From the NCBI RefSeq assembly GCF_016806065.1, contig NZ_CP032405.1, positions 1,330,001-1,394,000 of the forward strand: a DNA stretch of 64,000 bases, read 5' to 3'. The position numbers and the translations under genes were made by a program. How positions within the stretch are numbered: position 1 is the first letter of the stretch; every line of letters starts with the position of its first letter. The notes beneath the pieces are model-generated. The model did not search any database, had not been told where the DNA came from, and saw nothing but the letters and a program-made list of their open reading frames with translations. Below are positions 30,506 to 38,704 of this stretch, in pieces. Origin of the DNA: Rhizobium rosettiformans (lineage in GTDB: Bacteria; Pseudomonadota; Alphaproteobacteria; Rhizobiales; Rhizobiaceae).

Positions 30506-31323
30506 GGTGGCGTCGCCTTAACCGCCTGTTTTAGCCGACTTGATATTCGGATTGTCATGACCGAATTCCCTGCCGCCCACTTCAGACGCCACCGCTTTCC
30601 TGCCGAGATCATCACCCATGCGGTCTGGCTGTATTTCCGATTTCCGCTCAGTTTACGCGACGTCGAAGATCTGTTGGCCGAGCGCGGCATCAACGTCTCA
30701 TTCCAGACCGTCTCGGAATGGGCGGCGAAATTTGGCTTGAAGTTCGCCAATCAGCTCCGACGCCGCTCACGAGGCCAGTTTGCCGACAAGTGGCAGCTCG
30801 ATGAGATGGTGGTGACGATCAAGGGAAAGAAATACTGGCTGTGGCGCGCCGTCGATGCCAACGGCTACGTTCTCGACGCCCTCTTGCAAAGCCGAAGGAA
30901 CAAGGCAGCAGCCTTGCGTCTGATGCGCAAACTGCTCAAGGGTCAAGGCATCGCCCCGCGCGTGATGCTGACCGACAAGCTGCGTTCCTATTCGGCTGCG
31001 AAGGCGGATTTGATGCCGAAGGTCGAACATCGCTCGCACAAGGGATTGAACAACCAGGCTGAAAATTCCCATCTTGCTGTGCGACGACGAGAGCGGCGCA
31101 TGATGCGCTTCAAGTCCGCGCGGCAATGTCAGCGTTTCGTCTCCACTCACGGCCAGATCGCCAATCTCTTCCTTCTTCACCGCAAAGACTTGACCGCCGC
31201 AGACCATCGTCAGCTTCGCACTCACGCCATCTCGACCTGGCGGGAAATCGCTTTGTCGATTGATGCGTGAAGTTCAGGTCGAAGAGACTACCGCATCCCA
31301 AACTCGGTTAAGGCGACGCCACC
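30506..31323 (+). mobile_element. IS6-family element, copy 1
   Basis: 818 bp with perfect 19-bp inverted ends GGTGGCGTCGCCTTAACCG. Left flank ATTCGGAT and right flank TGGTGAGG do not match, so no 8-bp target duplication remains: the right side is an IS1380 fragment brought in by deletion or recombination. Confidence 0.92.
30557..31270 (+). CDS. IS6-family transposase (copy 1)
   Basis: 237 aa from MTEFPAAHFRRHRF. DDE residues in WQLDEMVVT, VMLTDKLRSY and NQAENSHL. Replicative transposase that forms cointegrates and adjacent deletions. In frame with the upstream ietS fragment. Confidence 0.93.
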   Translation: MTEFPAAHFRRHRFPAEIITHAVWLYFRFPLSLRDVEDLLAERGINVSFQTVSEWAAKFGLKFANQLRRRSRGQFADKWQLDEMVVTIKGKKYWLWRAVDANGYVLDALLQSRRNKAAALRLMRKLLKGQGIAPRVMLTDKLRSYSAAKADLMPKVEHRSHKGLNNQAENSHLAVRRRERRMMRFKSARQCQRFVSTHGQIANLFLLHRKDLTAADHRQLRTHAISTWREIALSIDA

Positions 31324-31900
31324 TGGTGAGGTTCTACAACCAGCGCGGCACCGCAGAGCAGCACATCAAGGAAGGCAAATATGCCTTTCGCTGGACGCGG
31401 CTGTCATGCCGGAAGTTCCGGCACAACGAGGTGCGGCTGCAACTGCACGCGCTGGCCTACAACCTGGCAACCTTCCTGCGCTGCATCGAACTGCCCGAGG
31501 CCATGGCGGACTGGTCGTTGACCAGCCTGCAACTCAAGCTGATCAAGATCGGCGCCCGCGTCGTCCGCCACGCCCGCGCCATTACCTTCCAGTTGGCCGA
31601 GGTCGCCGTCACCGGCCCGATGGTGCGGGCCGTCCTTGCCGCCATCCGCCGTCTTCGAACGCCTCCGTCATGCGCATGACCACGATCCATGCCCAAGCTG
31701 AACGAAAGCGGCAGGACAGGTCCGTCTGCCGCGCGGAAAAGCGGCTCTGCCGGGCCAGAATGCTGCGGGTTCGAGGCTTGATCCACCCGACTTCGGCCGT
31801 TTGCGCGACGACAGACACCGCTCGGGGCGAAAAACGCTTGCCCAGCGAGCAAAATCAGGCGATCTTGAAGTCAAGCGGCAGGCCACTTGGGGAATGTCGG
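31324..31900 (+). pseudogene. 3' fragment of an IS1380-family element
   Basis: Reads VRFYNQRGTAEQHIKEGKYA to the natural transposase stop at 31679, then the element tail ending CCACTTGGGGAATGTCGG. It matches the C-terminal part and end of the complete copy at 35153-36823 in inverted orientation. The 5' part was removed at the IS6 junction. Confidence 0.9.
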
Positions 31901-31919
31901 ATGAATAGGAGTGCCCAGT

Positions 31920-32459
31920 ATGGCCGACCTCGTAGTACTTGATTTTGACGGAACTGACACGGCTGACATCGTGCTCGGCAAATTGCGCGAACTGCGCAAG
32001 GAGCATCTGATCGACATGCTCGATGCCGTGGTTGTCATCCGCCCCGAGGAAGGGGACATACAGATCAAGCAATCCGTCAATCTGACCGCGATCGGCGCGA
32101 GCAGCGGGCTGAGCACGGGGGCGCTGGTCGGCACTCTTGCCGGTCTGCTTGTCCTCAATCCGATGGCGGGTTTCGCGATTGGCGGCATGGCGGGCGCCGC
32201 GATGGGTGCATTGAGCGGTCGGCTGTCGGATTACGGAATAAACGACCAGTTCATCAAGGATCTTGGCGAGACCATCAAGCCCGGAACATCGGCACTTTTC
32301 GTGCATGTGGCAAAGGCAACGACCGACAAGGTCGTCGCCGAGATCAAACAGTACGAGCCGCGCATTCTCAAGACATCGCTGTCGAAGGAACAGGACGACA
32401 AGTTGCGCGCTCTTCTTGCCGGGCCCGCGCTTTCGGGGGACGTGTCTGCGGCGGGCTGA
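31920..32459 (+). CDS. DUF1269 family protein
   Basis: 179 aa, MADLVVLDFDGTDTADIVLG, with AGGAG at good spacing. A DUF1269 protein: the central glycine-zipper membrane segment (STGALVGTLAGLLVLNPMAG and AIGGMAGAAMGALSG) is flanked by ferredoxin-like halves. Usually linked to stress responses; molecular role unknown. It starts 20 bp after the IS1380 fragment, so its native promoter may have been replaced. Confidence 0.85.
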   Translation: MADLVVLDFDGTDTADIVLGKLRELRKEHLIDMLDAVVVIRPEEGDIQIKQSVNLTAIGASSGLSTGALVGTLAGLLVLNPMAGFAIGGMAGAAMGALSGRLSDYGINDQFIKDLGETIKPGTSALFVHVAKATTDKVVAEIKQYEPRILKTSLSKEQDDKLRALLAGPALSGDVSAAG

Positions 32460-32637
32460 GGCGCGTCGGGCTGCAACACGGCGCTTCGGCGCAAGGATCG
32501 TCAGGCCGATGCAATCCGGGCATCGGCCTTTCGCCGAGCAAGCATTCTCTGGACAACCTGCGCAACTCGTCCGACTGTGGTGCTTCAGATGTAAACCCGT
32601 CACCATGGAAGAGATCGTGCGAACCCAGATCATGATC

Positions 32638-32985
32638 ATGCGCGTTTCGGTCGATTTCAGTCGTTTCACGTTTATCCTTGTGACCCTGGCCCTGCTGGTT
32701 CTGGTAGGCTGCAGCCGCACGCCGGAGATCATTGGCATCGACAATCCAGAGCTTCGGGCCGAGGCGGAGGCGCTCAGCACACGCCACCGCATCTTCATCA
32801 CCAGCACGCGGGCCCCCTCGGACGAGCCGGGTGCCTTGCTGTCGGCCAACCGGGCCCGAACGCTTGGGCTCGCGTCGGTGGATGTCCTCGTTCCGCCCAC
32901 GCATGTTCTCGGCCAGCTGGAACGGCCCACGCGCCTTCCGCCCGATCCGAGCCAGCATTTTATGGCCGTCGATCCCGTGACCTAG
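32638..32985 (+). pseudogene. N-terminal fragment of a DUF900 alpha/beta hydrolase lipoprotein
   Basis: Lipoprotein signal FILVTLALLVLVGC with the lipobox LVGC, then HRIFITSTRAPSDEPGALLS and LASVDVLVPPTHVLGQLERP, which are typical of DUF900 (cytoplasmic-membrane-anchored putative esterases). It stops after about 115 residues at a TAG formed where an insertion-sequence end (GGTTCTGTCGCAAA) joins. The catalytic region is missing. The start could also be at 32605 or 32632. Confidence 0.75.
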
Positions 32986-33055
32986 GTTCTGTCGCAAATA
33001 TTTCGGGCATCGTATAGCCCGGTATGATGCGGCGCTGTATGAGGTGACTTCGCAG
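32985..33055. mobile_element. Remnant end of another insertion sequence
   Basis: GGTTCTGTCGCAAA at the break of the DUF900 gene resembles the GGTTCTGTTGCAAA tips of some IS6-family elements distinct from the 818-bp one. Only 71 bp remain before IS6 copy 2. Confidence 0.5.
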
Positions 33056-33873
33056 GGTGGCGTCGCCTTAACCGCCTGTTTTAGCCGACTTGATATTCGG
33101 ATTGTCATGACCGAATTCCCTGCCGCCCACTTCAGACGCCACCGCTTTCCTGCCGAGATCATCACCCATGCGGTCTGGCTGTATTTCCGATTTCCGCTCA
33201 GTTTACGCGACGTCGAAGATCTGTTGGCCGAGCGCGGCATCAACGTCTCATTCCAGACCGTCTCGGAATGGGCGGCGAAATTTGGCTTGAAGTTCGCCAA
33301 TCAGCTCCGACGCCGCTCACGAGGCCAGTTTGCCGACAAGTGGCAGCTCGATGAGATGGTGGTGACGATCAAGGGAAAGAAATACTGGCTGTGGCGCGCC
33401 GTCGATGCCAACGGCTACGTTCTCGACGCCCTCTTGCAAAGCCGAAGGAACAAGGCAGCAGCCTTGCGTCTGATGCGCAAACTGCTCAAGGGTCAAGGCA
33501 TCGCCCCGCGCGTGATGCTGACCGACAAGCTGCGTTCCTATTCGGCTGCGAAGGCGGATTTGATGCCGAAGGTGGAACATCGCTCGCACAAGGGATTGAA
33601 CAACCAGGCTGAAAATTCCCATCTTGCTGTGCGACGACGAGAGCGGCGCATGATGCGCTTCAAGTCCGCGCGGCAATGTCAGCGTTTCGTCTCCACTCAC
33701 GGCCAGATCGCCAATCTCTTCCTTCTTCACCGCAAAGACTTGACCGCCGCAGACCATCGCCAGCTTCGCACTCACGCCATCTCGACCTGGCGGGAAATCG
33801 CTTTGTCGATTGATGCGTGAAGTTCAGGTCGAAGAGACTACCGCATCCCAAACTCGGTTAAGGCGACGCCACC
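33056..33873 (+). mobile_element. IS6-family element, copy 2
   Basis: 818 bp, same ends and orientation as copy 1. Flanks CTTCGCAG and CCATCGCC do not match, so again no target duplication. The right side runs straight into a partial third copy. Confidence 0.92.
33107..33820 (+). CDS. IS6-family transposase (copy 2)
   Basis: 237 aa, same as copy 1 apart from at most silent changes; DDE residues intact. Confidence 0.93.
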   Translation: MTEFPAAHFRRHRFPAEIITHAVWLYFRFPLSLRDVEDLLAERGINVSFQTVSEWAAKFGLKFANQLRRRSRGQFADKWQLDEMVVTIKGKKYWLWRAVDANGYVLDALLQSRRNKAAALRLMRKLLKGQGIAPRVMLTDKLRSYSAAKADLMPKVEHRSHKGLNNQAENSHLAVRRRERRMMRFKSARQCQRFVSTHGQIANLFLLHRKDLTAADHRQLRTHAISTWREIALSIDA

Positions 33874-33993
33874 CCATCGCCAGCTTCGCACTCACGCCAT
33901 CTCGACCTGGCGGGAAATCGCTTTGTCGATTGATGCGTGAAGTTCAGGTCGAAGAGACTACCGCATCCCAAACTCGGTTAAGGCGACGCCACC
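33873..33993 (+). mobile_element. Partial IS6 right end in tandem (121 bp)
   Basis: Repeats the last ~120 bp of the IS6 element, from CCATCGCCAGCTTCGC to the right inverted repeat GGCGACGCCACC, directly after copy 2. Confidence 0.9.
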
Positions 33994-34353
33994 ACCGCAG
34001 CGGCTGCAATCCGCAACTCGCTGCCGGATGGCGGCAACATCGAGACCATATTGTCCAAGGTTCGTCTCCTTCAGACAGCGCTGGGGGACACGCCAATGCA
34101 CGGACTGGATGGTGCAGGCTATGCTGGGTTGGGGAAGTCGATTTGCGCAGCTATCGGAGAGATCGTCGGCGCCAAGCTACCTGAAGGTCGAACGCCATAT
34201 CACGAACTGGTCTCTTGGGTGAGCGGTACGCAGCGAGCCCATCCCATAGAATCGAGAAAACCCCTATGCAGCAGAGCGGATGCACGTTCTCGAAAACGTT
34301 ATCATGCCAGCAATGGAGCAGCGCACTATCCGCGCATGGCATTACACTCCTGA
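33994..34353 (+). pseudogene. Truncated unknown gene behind the IS6 fragment
   Basis: Frame open from the IS edge: AAAAIRNSLPDGGNIETILS, then LLQTALGDTPMHGLDGAGYA, then LGKSICAAIGEIVGAKLPEG. This looks like real protein sequence for about 80 codons, but no start remains and the tail after VSWV looks random. I do not recognise the family. Confidence 0.4.
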
Positions 34354-34866
34354 TCCTCCGCTGATCAGTATGAGTTTCAGATGTACGGGCCGGTGGTCGG
34401 CTGATCATTGAGCCCGAGAGCATGCCTTGCGTCATCAGCGTCCGGGGGCACAAGAGATGGTAAGCGGCGCCACGAAAGAAATTGTACCGAGCATCAGCCG
34501 GGGACCGACAGGGAGTTCTAGTCCCTAGTCAGATTATTGCGCATCATGAGCACCGGAGCCGATCATGATCGTCCTTTTGACAACGCCTCATACGGGAGCT
34601 TCAAAGGCAGCGCCTCCTGCAACAGGACATGTCATCCTTACTGGGGAGAGCCTGGCCTTTGGAGACGGACGTATCGATGATGATCTGCTAGCAGGTTCTA
34701 ATGGATCAGGAGAGGGCGTTTCTTGATACGCTCGCCATCACCAATCATTTGTCGATCGGAGCCAATGGGCGGTTCACCTGCTTTACAGCGACGAGCCTTC
34801 GATCAGGGCCAATCCCATGAAGACCAGCGTACTTCAAGCCTAGGCTTGTATCCATGATGTAGATGG
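34354..34866. other. Degraded region without a supported gene
   Basis: About 510 bp of mixed fragments. One 53-codon ORF at 34565-34726 (+) starts MIVLLTTPHTGASKAAPP without a clear ribosome site; it could be a remnant. Nothing else is convincing. Confidence 0.4.
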
Positions 34867-35100
34867 TCAGTCCGCTGAACCTGCGGCCCAATTGTTGAGC
34901 CAAGCCCCGAGAGAAAAAACAGCGGCTGCGGCCACGCCGGCTCCCAGTATGTCGATCACATATCCGAAAAGCGGAACGCTCCGAGGACGGTCGATGTAAA
35001 AGAGAAATGCCGACATGCATAGGCAGCCCAGCACGAGGCCCCAAGTGGCGGATCTAATAATGCCGATTCTTTTCACCTTCTGCACCTCCGCGTTCAGCAT
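34867..35100 (-). CDS. Small membrane protein, possibly 5'-truncated
   Basis: From MLNAEVQKVKRIGIIRS, 77 aa with two hydrophobic segments (TWGLVLGCLCMSAFLFYI and VIDILGAGVAAAAVFSLGAW). The frame continues upstream to the IS1380 edge at 35153, so the original protein was probably longer and lost its start. No family recognised. Confidence 0.45.
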   Translation of the reverse strand: MLNAEVQKVKRIGIIRSATWGLVLGCLCMSAFLFYIDRPRSVPLFGYVIDILGAGVAAAAVFSLGAWLNNWAAGSAD

Positions 35101-35152
35101 ACGGCCCGCTGCAGACAATGTCGATTCGTCGCTCGCAACATCGCGGTATAAC

Positions 35153-36823
35153 CCGACATTCCCCAAGTGGCCTGCCGCTTGACTTCAAGATCGCCTGATT
35201 TTGCTCGCTGGGCAAGCGTTTTTCGCCCCGAGCGGTGTCTGTCGTCGCGCAAACGGCCGAAGTCGGGTGGATCAAGCCTCGAACCCGCAGCATTCTGGCC
35301 CGGCAGAGCCGCTTTTCCGCGCGGCAGACGGACCTGTCCTGCCGCTTTCGTTCAGCTTGGGCATGGATCGTGGTCATGCGCATGACGGAGGCGTTCGAAG
35401 ACGGCGGATGGCGGCAAGGACGGCCCGCACCATCGGGCCGGTGACGGCGACCTCGGCCAACTGGAAGGTAATGGCGCGGGCGTGGCGGACGACGCGGGCG
35501 CCGATCTTGATCAGCTTGAGTTGCAGGCTGGTCAACGACCAGTCCGCCATGGCCTCGGGCAGTTCGATGCAGCGCAGGAAGGTTGCCAGGTTGTAGGCCA
35601 GCGCGTGCAGTTGCAGCCGCACCTCGTTGTGCCGGAACTTCCGGCATGACAGCCGCGTCCAGCGAAAGGCATATTTGCCTTCCTTGATGTGCTGCTCTGC
35701 GGTGCCGCGCTGGTTGTAGAACCTCACCACCCAGTCTGGCTCCATCGGCAGGTTGGTGACGATGAAGCCGACTTTGGGGAACAGCTCGCCCGGATGCCAT
35801 TCGATCTTGGCGATGACGCGGCGCGGCTTGTCCCAGGACGCCGCCTGATACTCGAAGTCCTCGAAGAACCGTTTGACCTTGGTCAGCGAAGGCCGTCCCA
35901 CGGGCCGTGTCAGCCGATGCGCGATCTTCTCGCGCAAGACGGCGTTGGCGGGCAGACGGATGGCGTAGAAGAACCTGGCTTCTTCCAGCCGCATATAGAT
36001 CGCGGGGATCGCGTAGGCAGCGTCGGCCCGGAAGAAGCGTCCACCAAGGTCGCGGCCAGCATATCGGGCAATGACGGGATCAAGGACATCCCGCCAGCCA
36101 TCGGCGCTGTGGACATTGCCGTTACGCAGGGCGCAGCGCTCCAGCATGCCAAACTGGTTGAACAAGAAGATGGGGTGATAGCAGGTGCAGTCGAAATGCC
36201 CGTTCCAGGCAGCACCTTCCTGATCGCCGTGGGTGGGGCTGACCGAGCTGTCCATGTCCAGCACGATGTATTTCAACCCGTTGCGGTCATGAAACCGGTC
36301 GATCCATTGGCCGTTCAGATCGGCCAGCGCCGCCCGGTTCGCGGCCAGAGCCAGCGTCTCGGTCTCGAACCGTCCCATCTGCGATGCCGAAGCAGCTTGC
36401 GCCTCGACGGCCCTGCCGCCAACGACCTGACGCATCACGGGATCGAGGGCCAAGCGGTCGGCATCGTTCACATCCTCGTATCCGGCCAGTCGTCCGAACA
36501 CCGATTGCCGGAACAATCCGTCAAGCCGATGGAGCGTGTTCTTCCCGGTGCGGCTGTCTCGCAGCGCCTCCGACGCCAGATTGGACAGGCCGAGCACGTC
36601 ATCAAGCTCGCGCATCACCAGCAGGCCACCGTCTGAACTGATCTGCGCACCACGGAACTCCAGACGCACACGGCGGTCGAAATCAACCCGATCTCCCCGC
36701 GCCAAGCCCGCACCCTCCAGGTGATCCATGAAACGCGCCCCTCGCAGCCGTCAACGCCATGATTTATATGCGAAATATCACGATTACGACAGCGAAATCA
36801 GCGACTTACTTGGAGAATGTGGG
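35153..36823 (-). mobile_element. IS1380-family element, complete
   Basis: About 1671 bp. The left tip CCGACATTCCCCAAGT and the right tip ACTTGGAGAATGTGGG are imperfect 16-bp inverted repeats. One transposase gene. The same tip and 3' end occur in the fragment ending at 31900, in opposite orientation. No clear 4-bp target duplication. Confidence 0.85.
35374..36729 (-). CDS. IS1380-family transposase
   Basis: 451 aa, MDHLEGAGLARGDRVDFDRR. Contains the IS1380-type core: YIVLDMDSSVSPTHGDQEGA (first Asp), FFRADAAYAIP (second Asp), and WVVRFYNQRGTAEQHIKEGK (Glu). Intact. Confidence 0.93.
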   Translation of the reverse strand: MDHLEGAGLARGDRVDFDRRVRLEFRGAQISSDGGLLVMRELDDVLGLSNLASEALRDSRTGKNTLHRLDGLFRQSVFGRLAGYEDVNDADRLALDPVMRQVVGGRAVEAQAASASQMGRFETETLALAANRAALADLNGQWIDRFHDRNGLKYIVLDMDSSVSPTHGDQEGAAWNGHFDCTCYHPIFLFNQFGMLERCALRNGNVHSADGWRDVLDPVIARYAGRDLGGRFFRADAAYAIPAIYMRLEEARFFYAIRLPANAVLREKIAHRLTRPVGRPSLTKVKRFFEDFEYQAASWDKPRRVIAKIEWHPGELFPKVGFIVTNLPMEPDWVVRFYNQRGTAEQHIKEGKYAFRWTRLSCRKFRHNEVRLQLHALAYNLATFLRCIELPEAMADWSLTSLQLKLIKIGARVVRHARAITFQLAEVAVTGPMVRAVLAAIRRLRTPPSCA

Positions 36824-37011
36824 TAGAAATATTCACGACAAACTACGACCTATTGATTGAATCCGCCTTTTCATGGCGATGAAAAATTGATTGTCTGGCA
36901 TGGGCTTCACGGTCCTGTGCCAATTTTGATCCATATCCGGCCCTGCGGGTCGGGGAAGGCAACACCCGCTGCCCGGCGGGAAGCACCCTGTTGAACAAGG
37001 AAGTTAATGCC

Positions 37012-37599
37012 ATGCCGATCAGTCTTGCCGCCGCTGCACAGACCTACCGCGAAGCCGCGCGCGATGCGGTGCGCCGCCATTCGACCTTCCACCTGGTACA
37101 GGCGGCGCTGCTGGTCGTCGCGGGGATCGTCGCCATCGTCTTCCCGGCCTTTTCTTCGGCTGCTGCCGTCGTGGTGTTCGGCTGGCTGCTGATCGCCAGC
37201 GGCATCATTCAGGCCATCGGCCTGATCAGCGCACGCCATGCGCCGAACTTCTGGCTGCAGATCATCTCGGCCATACTTGGTGTGTTGCTGGGCATTCTGC
37301 TCTTGCGCAACATCGCGCAGGGGATGCTGCTGCTGTCGCTTCTGCTGATCATCTTCTTCATGATCGAGGGGATGTCGAAGGTTGTCTTCGCATTGACGAT
37401 CCGTCCCTTGCCCAACTGGCTTTGGGTTTTTGCCAGCGGGGTGCTCTCGGTCGTGCTGTCGCTTGTGCTTTTTGCCGCGATGCCGGTCACTGCGCTGTGG
37501 CTGATCGGGCTGATGCTGGGGCTCGACCTCATCGCCATTGGCGCGGCCCTTGGTGCGATGGCGTGGAGGCTTCGCGGGCAAGCGGTGCCCGCCGCCTGA
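37012..37599 (+). CDS. HdeD-family (DUF308) membrane protein
   Basis: 195 aa from MPISLAAAAQTYREAARDAV, with AAGGAAG upstream; the TTG 21 nt earlier is less likely. Six hydrophobic segments in pairs (AALLVVAGIVAIVFPAFSS, VVFGWLLIASGIIQAIGLIS and later ones) match the HdeD/DUF308 repeat. The family is linked to acid or general stress; mechanism unknown. First gene of a run HdeD-patatin-GntP. Confidence 0.88.
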   Translation: MPISLAAAAQTYREAARDAVRRHSTFHLVQAALLVVAGIVAIVFPAFSSAAAVVVFGWLLIASGIIQAIGLISARHAPNFWLQIISAILGVLLGILLLRNIAQGMLLLSLLLIIFFMIEGMSKVVFALTIRPLPNWLWVFASGVLSVVLSLVLFAAMPVTALWLIGLMLGLDLIAIGAALGAMAWRLRGQAVPAA

Positions 37600-37662
37600 T
37601 CCCCTAGGGCGCCCGGCTTCGGGCGCCATTTTCTTGCAATGAATTGACTGAAAGGCGCCGAA

Positions 37663-38703
37663 ATGGCCAGCAACCCGAAATCGCAGACGCGAAAAACCCT
37701 TCCCATCGACCTCGCCTTGCAGGGGGGCGGTTCGCATGGGGCGTTTACATGGGGCGTTCTGGACCGCATCCTCGAGGAAGACTGGTTCGAGATCGATGGC
37801 ATTTCCGGCACCTCGGCCGGCGCCATGAACGCGGCAATCCTGGCGGCCGGCATGGCCACCGGCGGGCGGCAGACCGCGCGTGAGATGCTGACCGCCTTCT
37901 GGCGCCGGACGGCCGATGCCGCGCGCTTCAGCCCGTTCAAGCGCGGGCCGCTGGAGGTCCTGACGGGCAAATGGACGCTGGACAACTCGCCCGCCTTCAT
38001 CGCCATGGATCTGATGGCGCGGCTGATCTCGCCCTATTCGCTGGGTGGGGCGGCAGGGAACCCGCTGCGCGACATCCTGACAGACCTGATCGATTTCGAC
38101 GCGCTGGCGACCGGGCCGGTCAAGCTGTTCATCACGGCAACCAATGTGCACACCGGGCAAGGCAGGGTGTTCCGCAAGCATGAGGTGACGGCCGATGTGC
38201 TGCTCGCCTCGGCCTGCCTGCCATCGATGTTCCAGGCCATCGAGATCGACGGCGTGCCCTATTGGGACGGCGGCTATGCGGGCAACCCGACGATGACGCC
38301 GCTCGTGCGTGAATGTGAAAGCCTCGATACCGTTCTGGTGCAGATCAACCCGGTCGAGCGGCGCGAGACGCCGCGCACCGCGCGCGAGATCGCAAGCCGC
38401 CTGAACGAGATCTCTTTCAACGCCCAGCTACTGAAAGAGTTGCGGATGATGGCGCTGCTGCGCCGTGTCATCGACCCCGGCAATGGCGAGGCGCGGTACT
38501 GGAAAGAGATGCGCCTGCATCGCATCACCTCGGACATCATGGTGGACCTTGGACATTCCTCGAAGCTGAATGCCGAATGGGACTTCCTGAAGATGCTCTT
38601 CGACGAAGGGCGCCGCGCCGCCGAGGATTTCGGCCGCACCCATATTCAGGACATCGGGGTGCGTTCGACCTTCGATATCGACGCGCTGGCGGATGAGCTC
38701 TGA
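37663..38703 (+). CDS. Patatin-like phospholipase
   Basis: 346 aa. Oxyanion-hole motif LALQGGGSHGAF near residue 20, nucleophile elbow GISGTSAGAMN (Ser of GTSAG, about 51), and catalytic Asp in WDGGYAGN (about 204). Ser-Asp dyad lipid acyl hydrolase, cytoplasmic (no signal peptide). It lies directly before GntP, with its TGA one base before the GntP ATG. Substrate unknown; membrane lipid or polyhydroxyalkanoate-granule association is possible. Confidence 0.92.
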   Translation: MASNPKSQTRKTLPIDLALQGGGSHGAFTWGVLDRILEEDWFEIDGISGTSAGAMNAAILAAGMATGGRQTAREMLTAFWRRTADAARFSPFKRGPLEVLTGKWTLDNSPAFIAMDLMARLISPYSLGGAAGNPLRDILTDLIDFDALATGPVKLFITATNVHTGQGRVFRKHEVTADVLLASACLPSMFQAIEIDGVPYWDGGYAGNPTMTPLVRECESLDTVLVQINPVERRETPRTAREIASRLNEISFNAQLLKELRMMALLRRVIDPGNGEARYWKEMRLHRITSDIMVDLGHSSKLNAEWDFLKMLFDEGRRAAEDFGRTHIQDIGVRSTFDIDALADEL

Positions 38704-38704
38704 C

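Noticed and set aside
34051..34353. 100-aa ORF as an intact gene
   Set aside because: It lacks a native start after the IS6 fragment and its tail looks random; kept only as a fragment.
36907..38181. 424-aa minus-strand ORF opposite HdeD and patatin
   Set aside because: Low-complexity basic shadow of two recognised genes.
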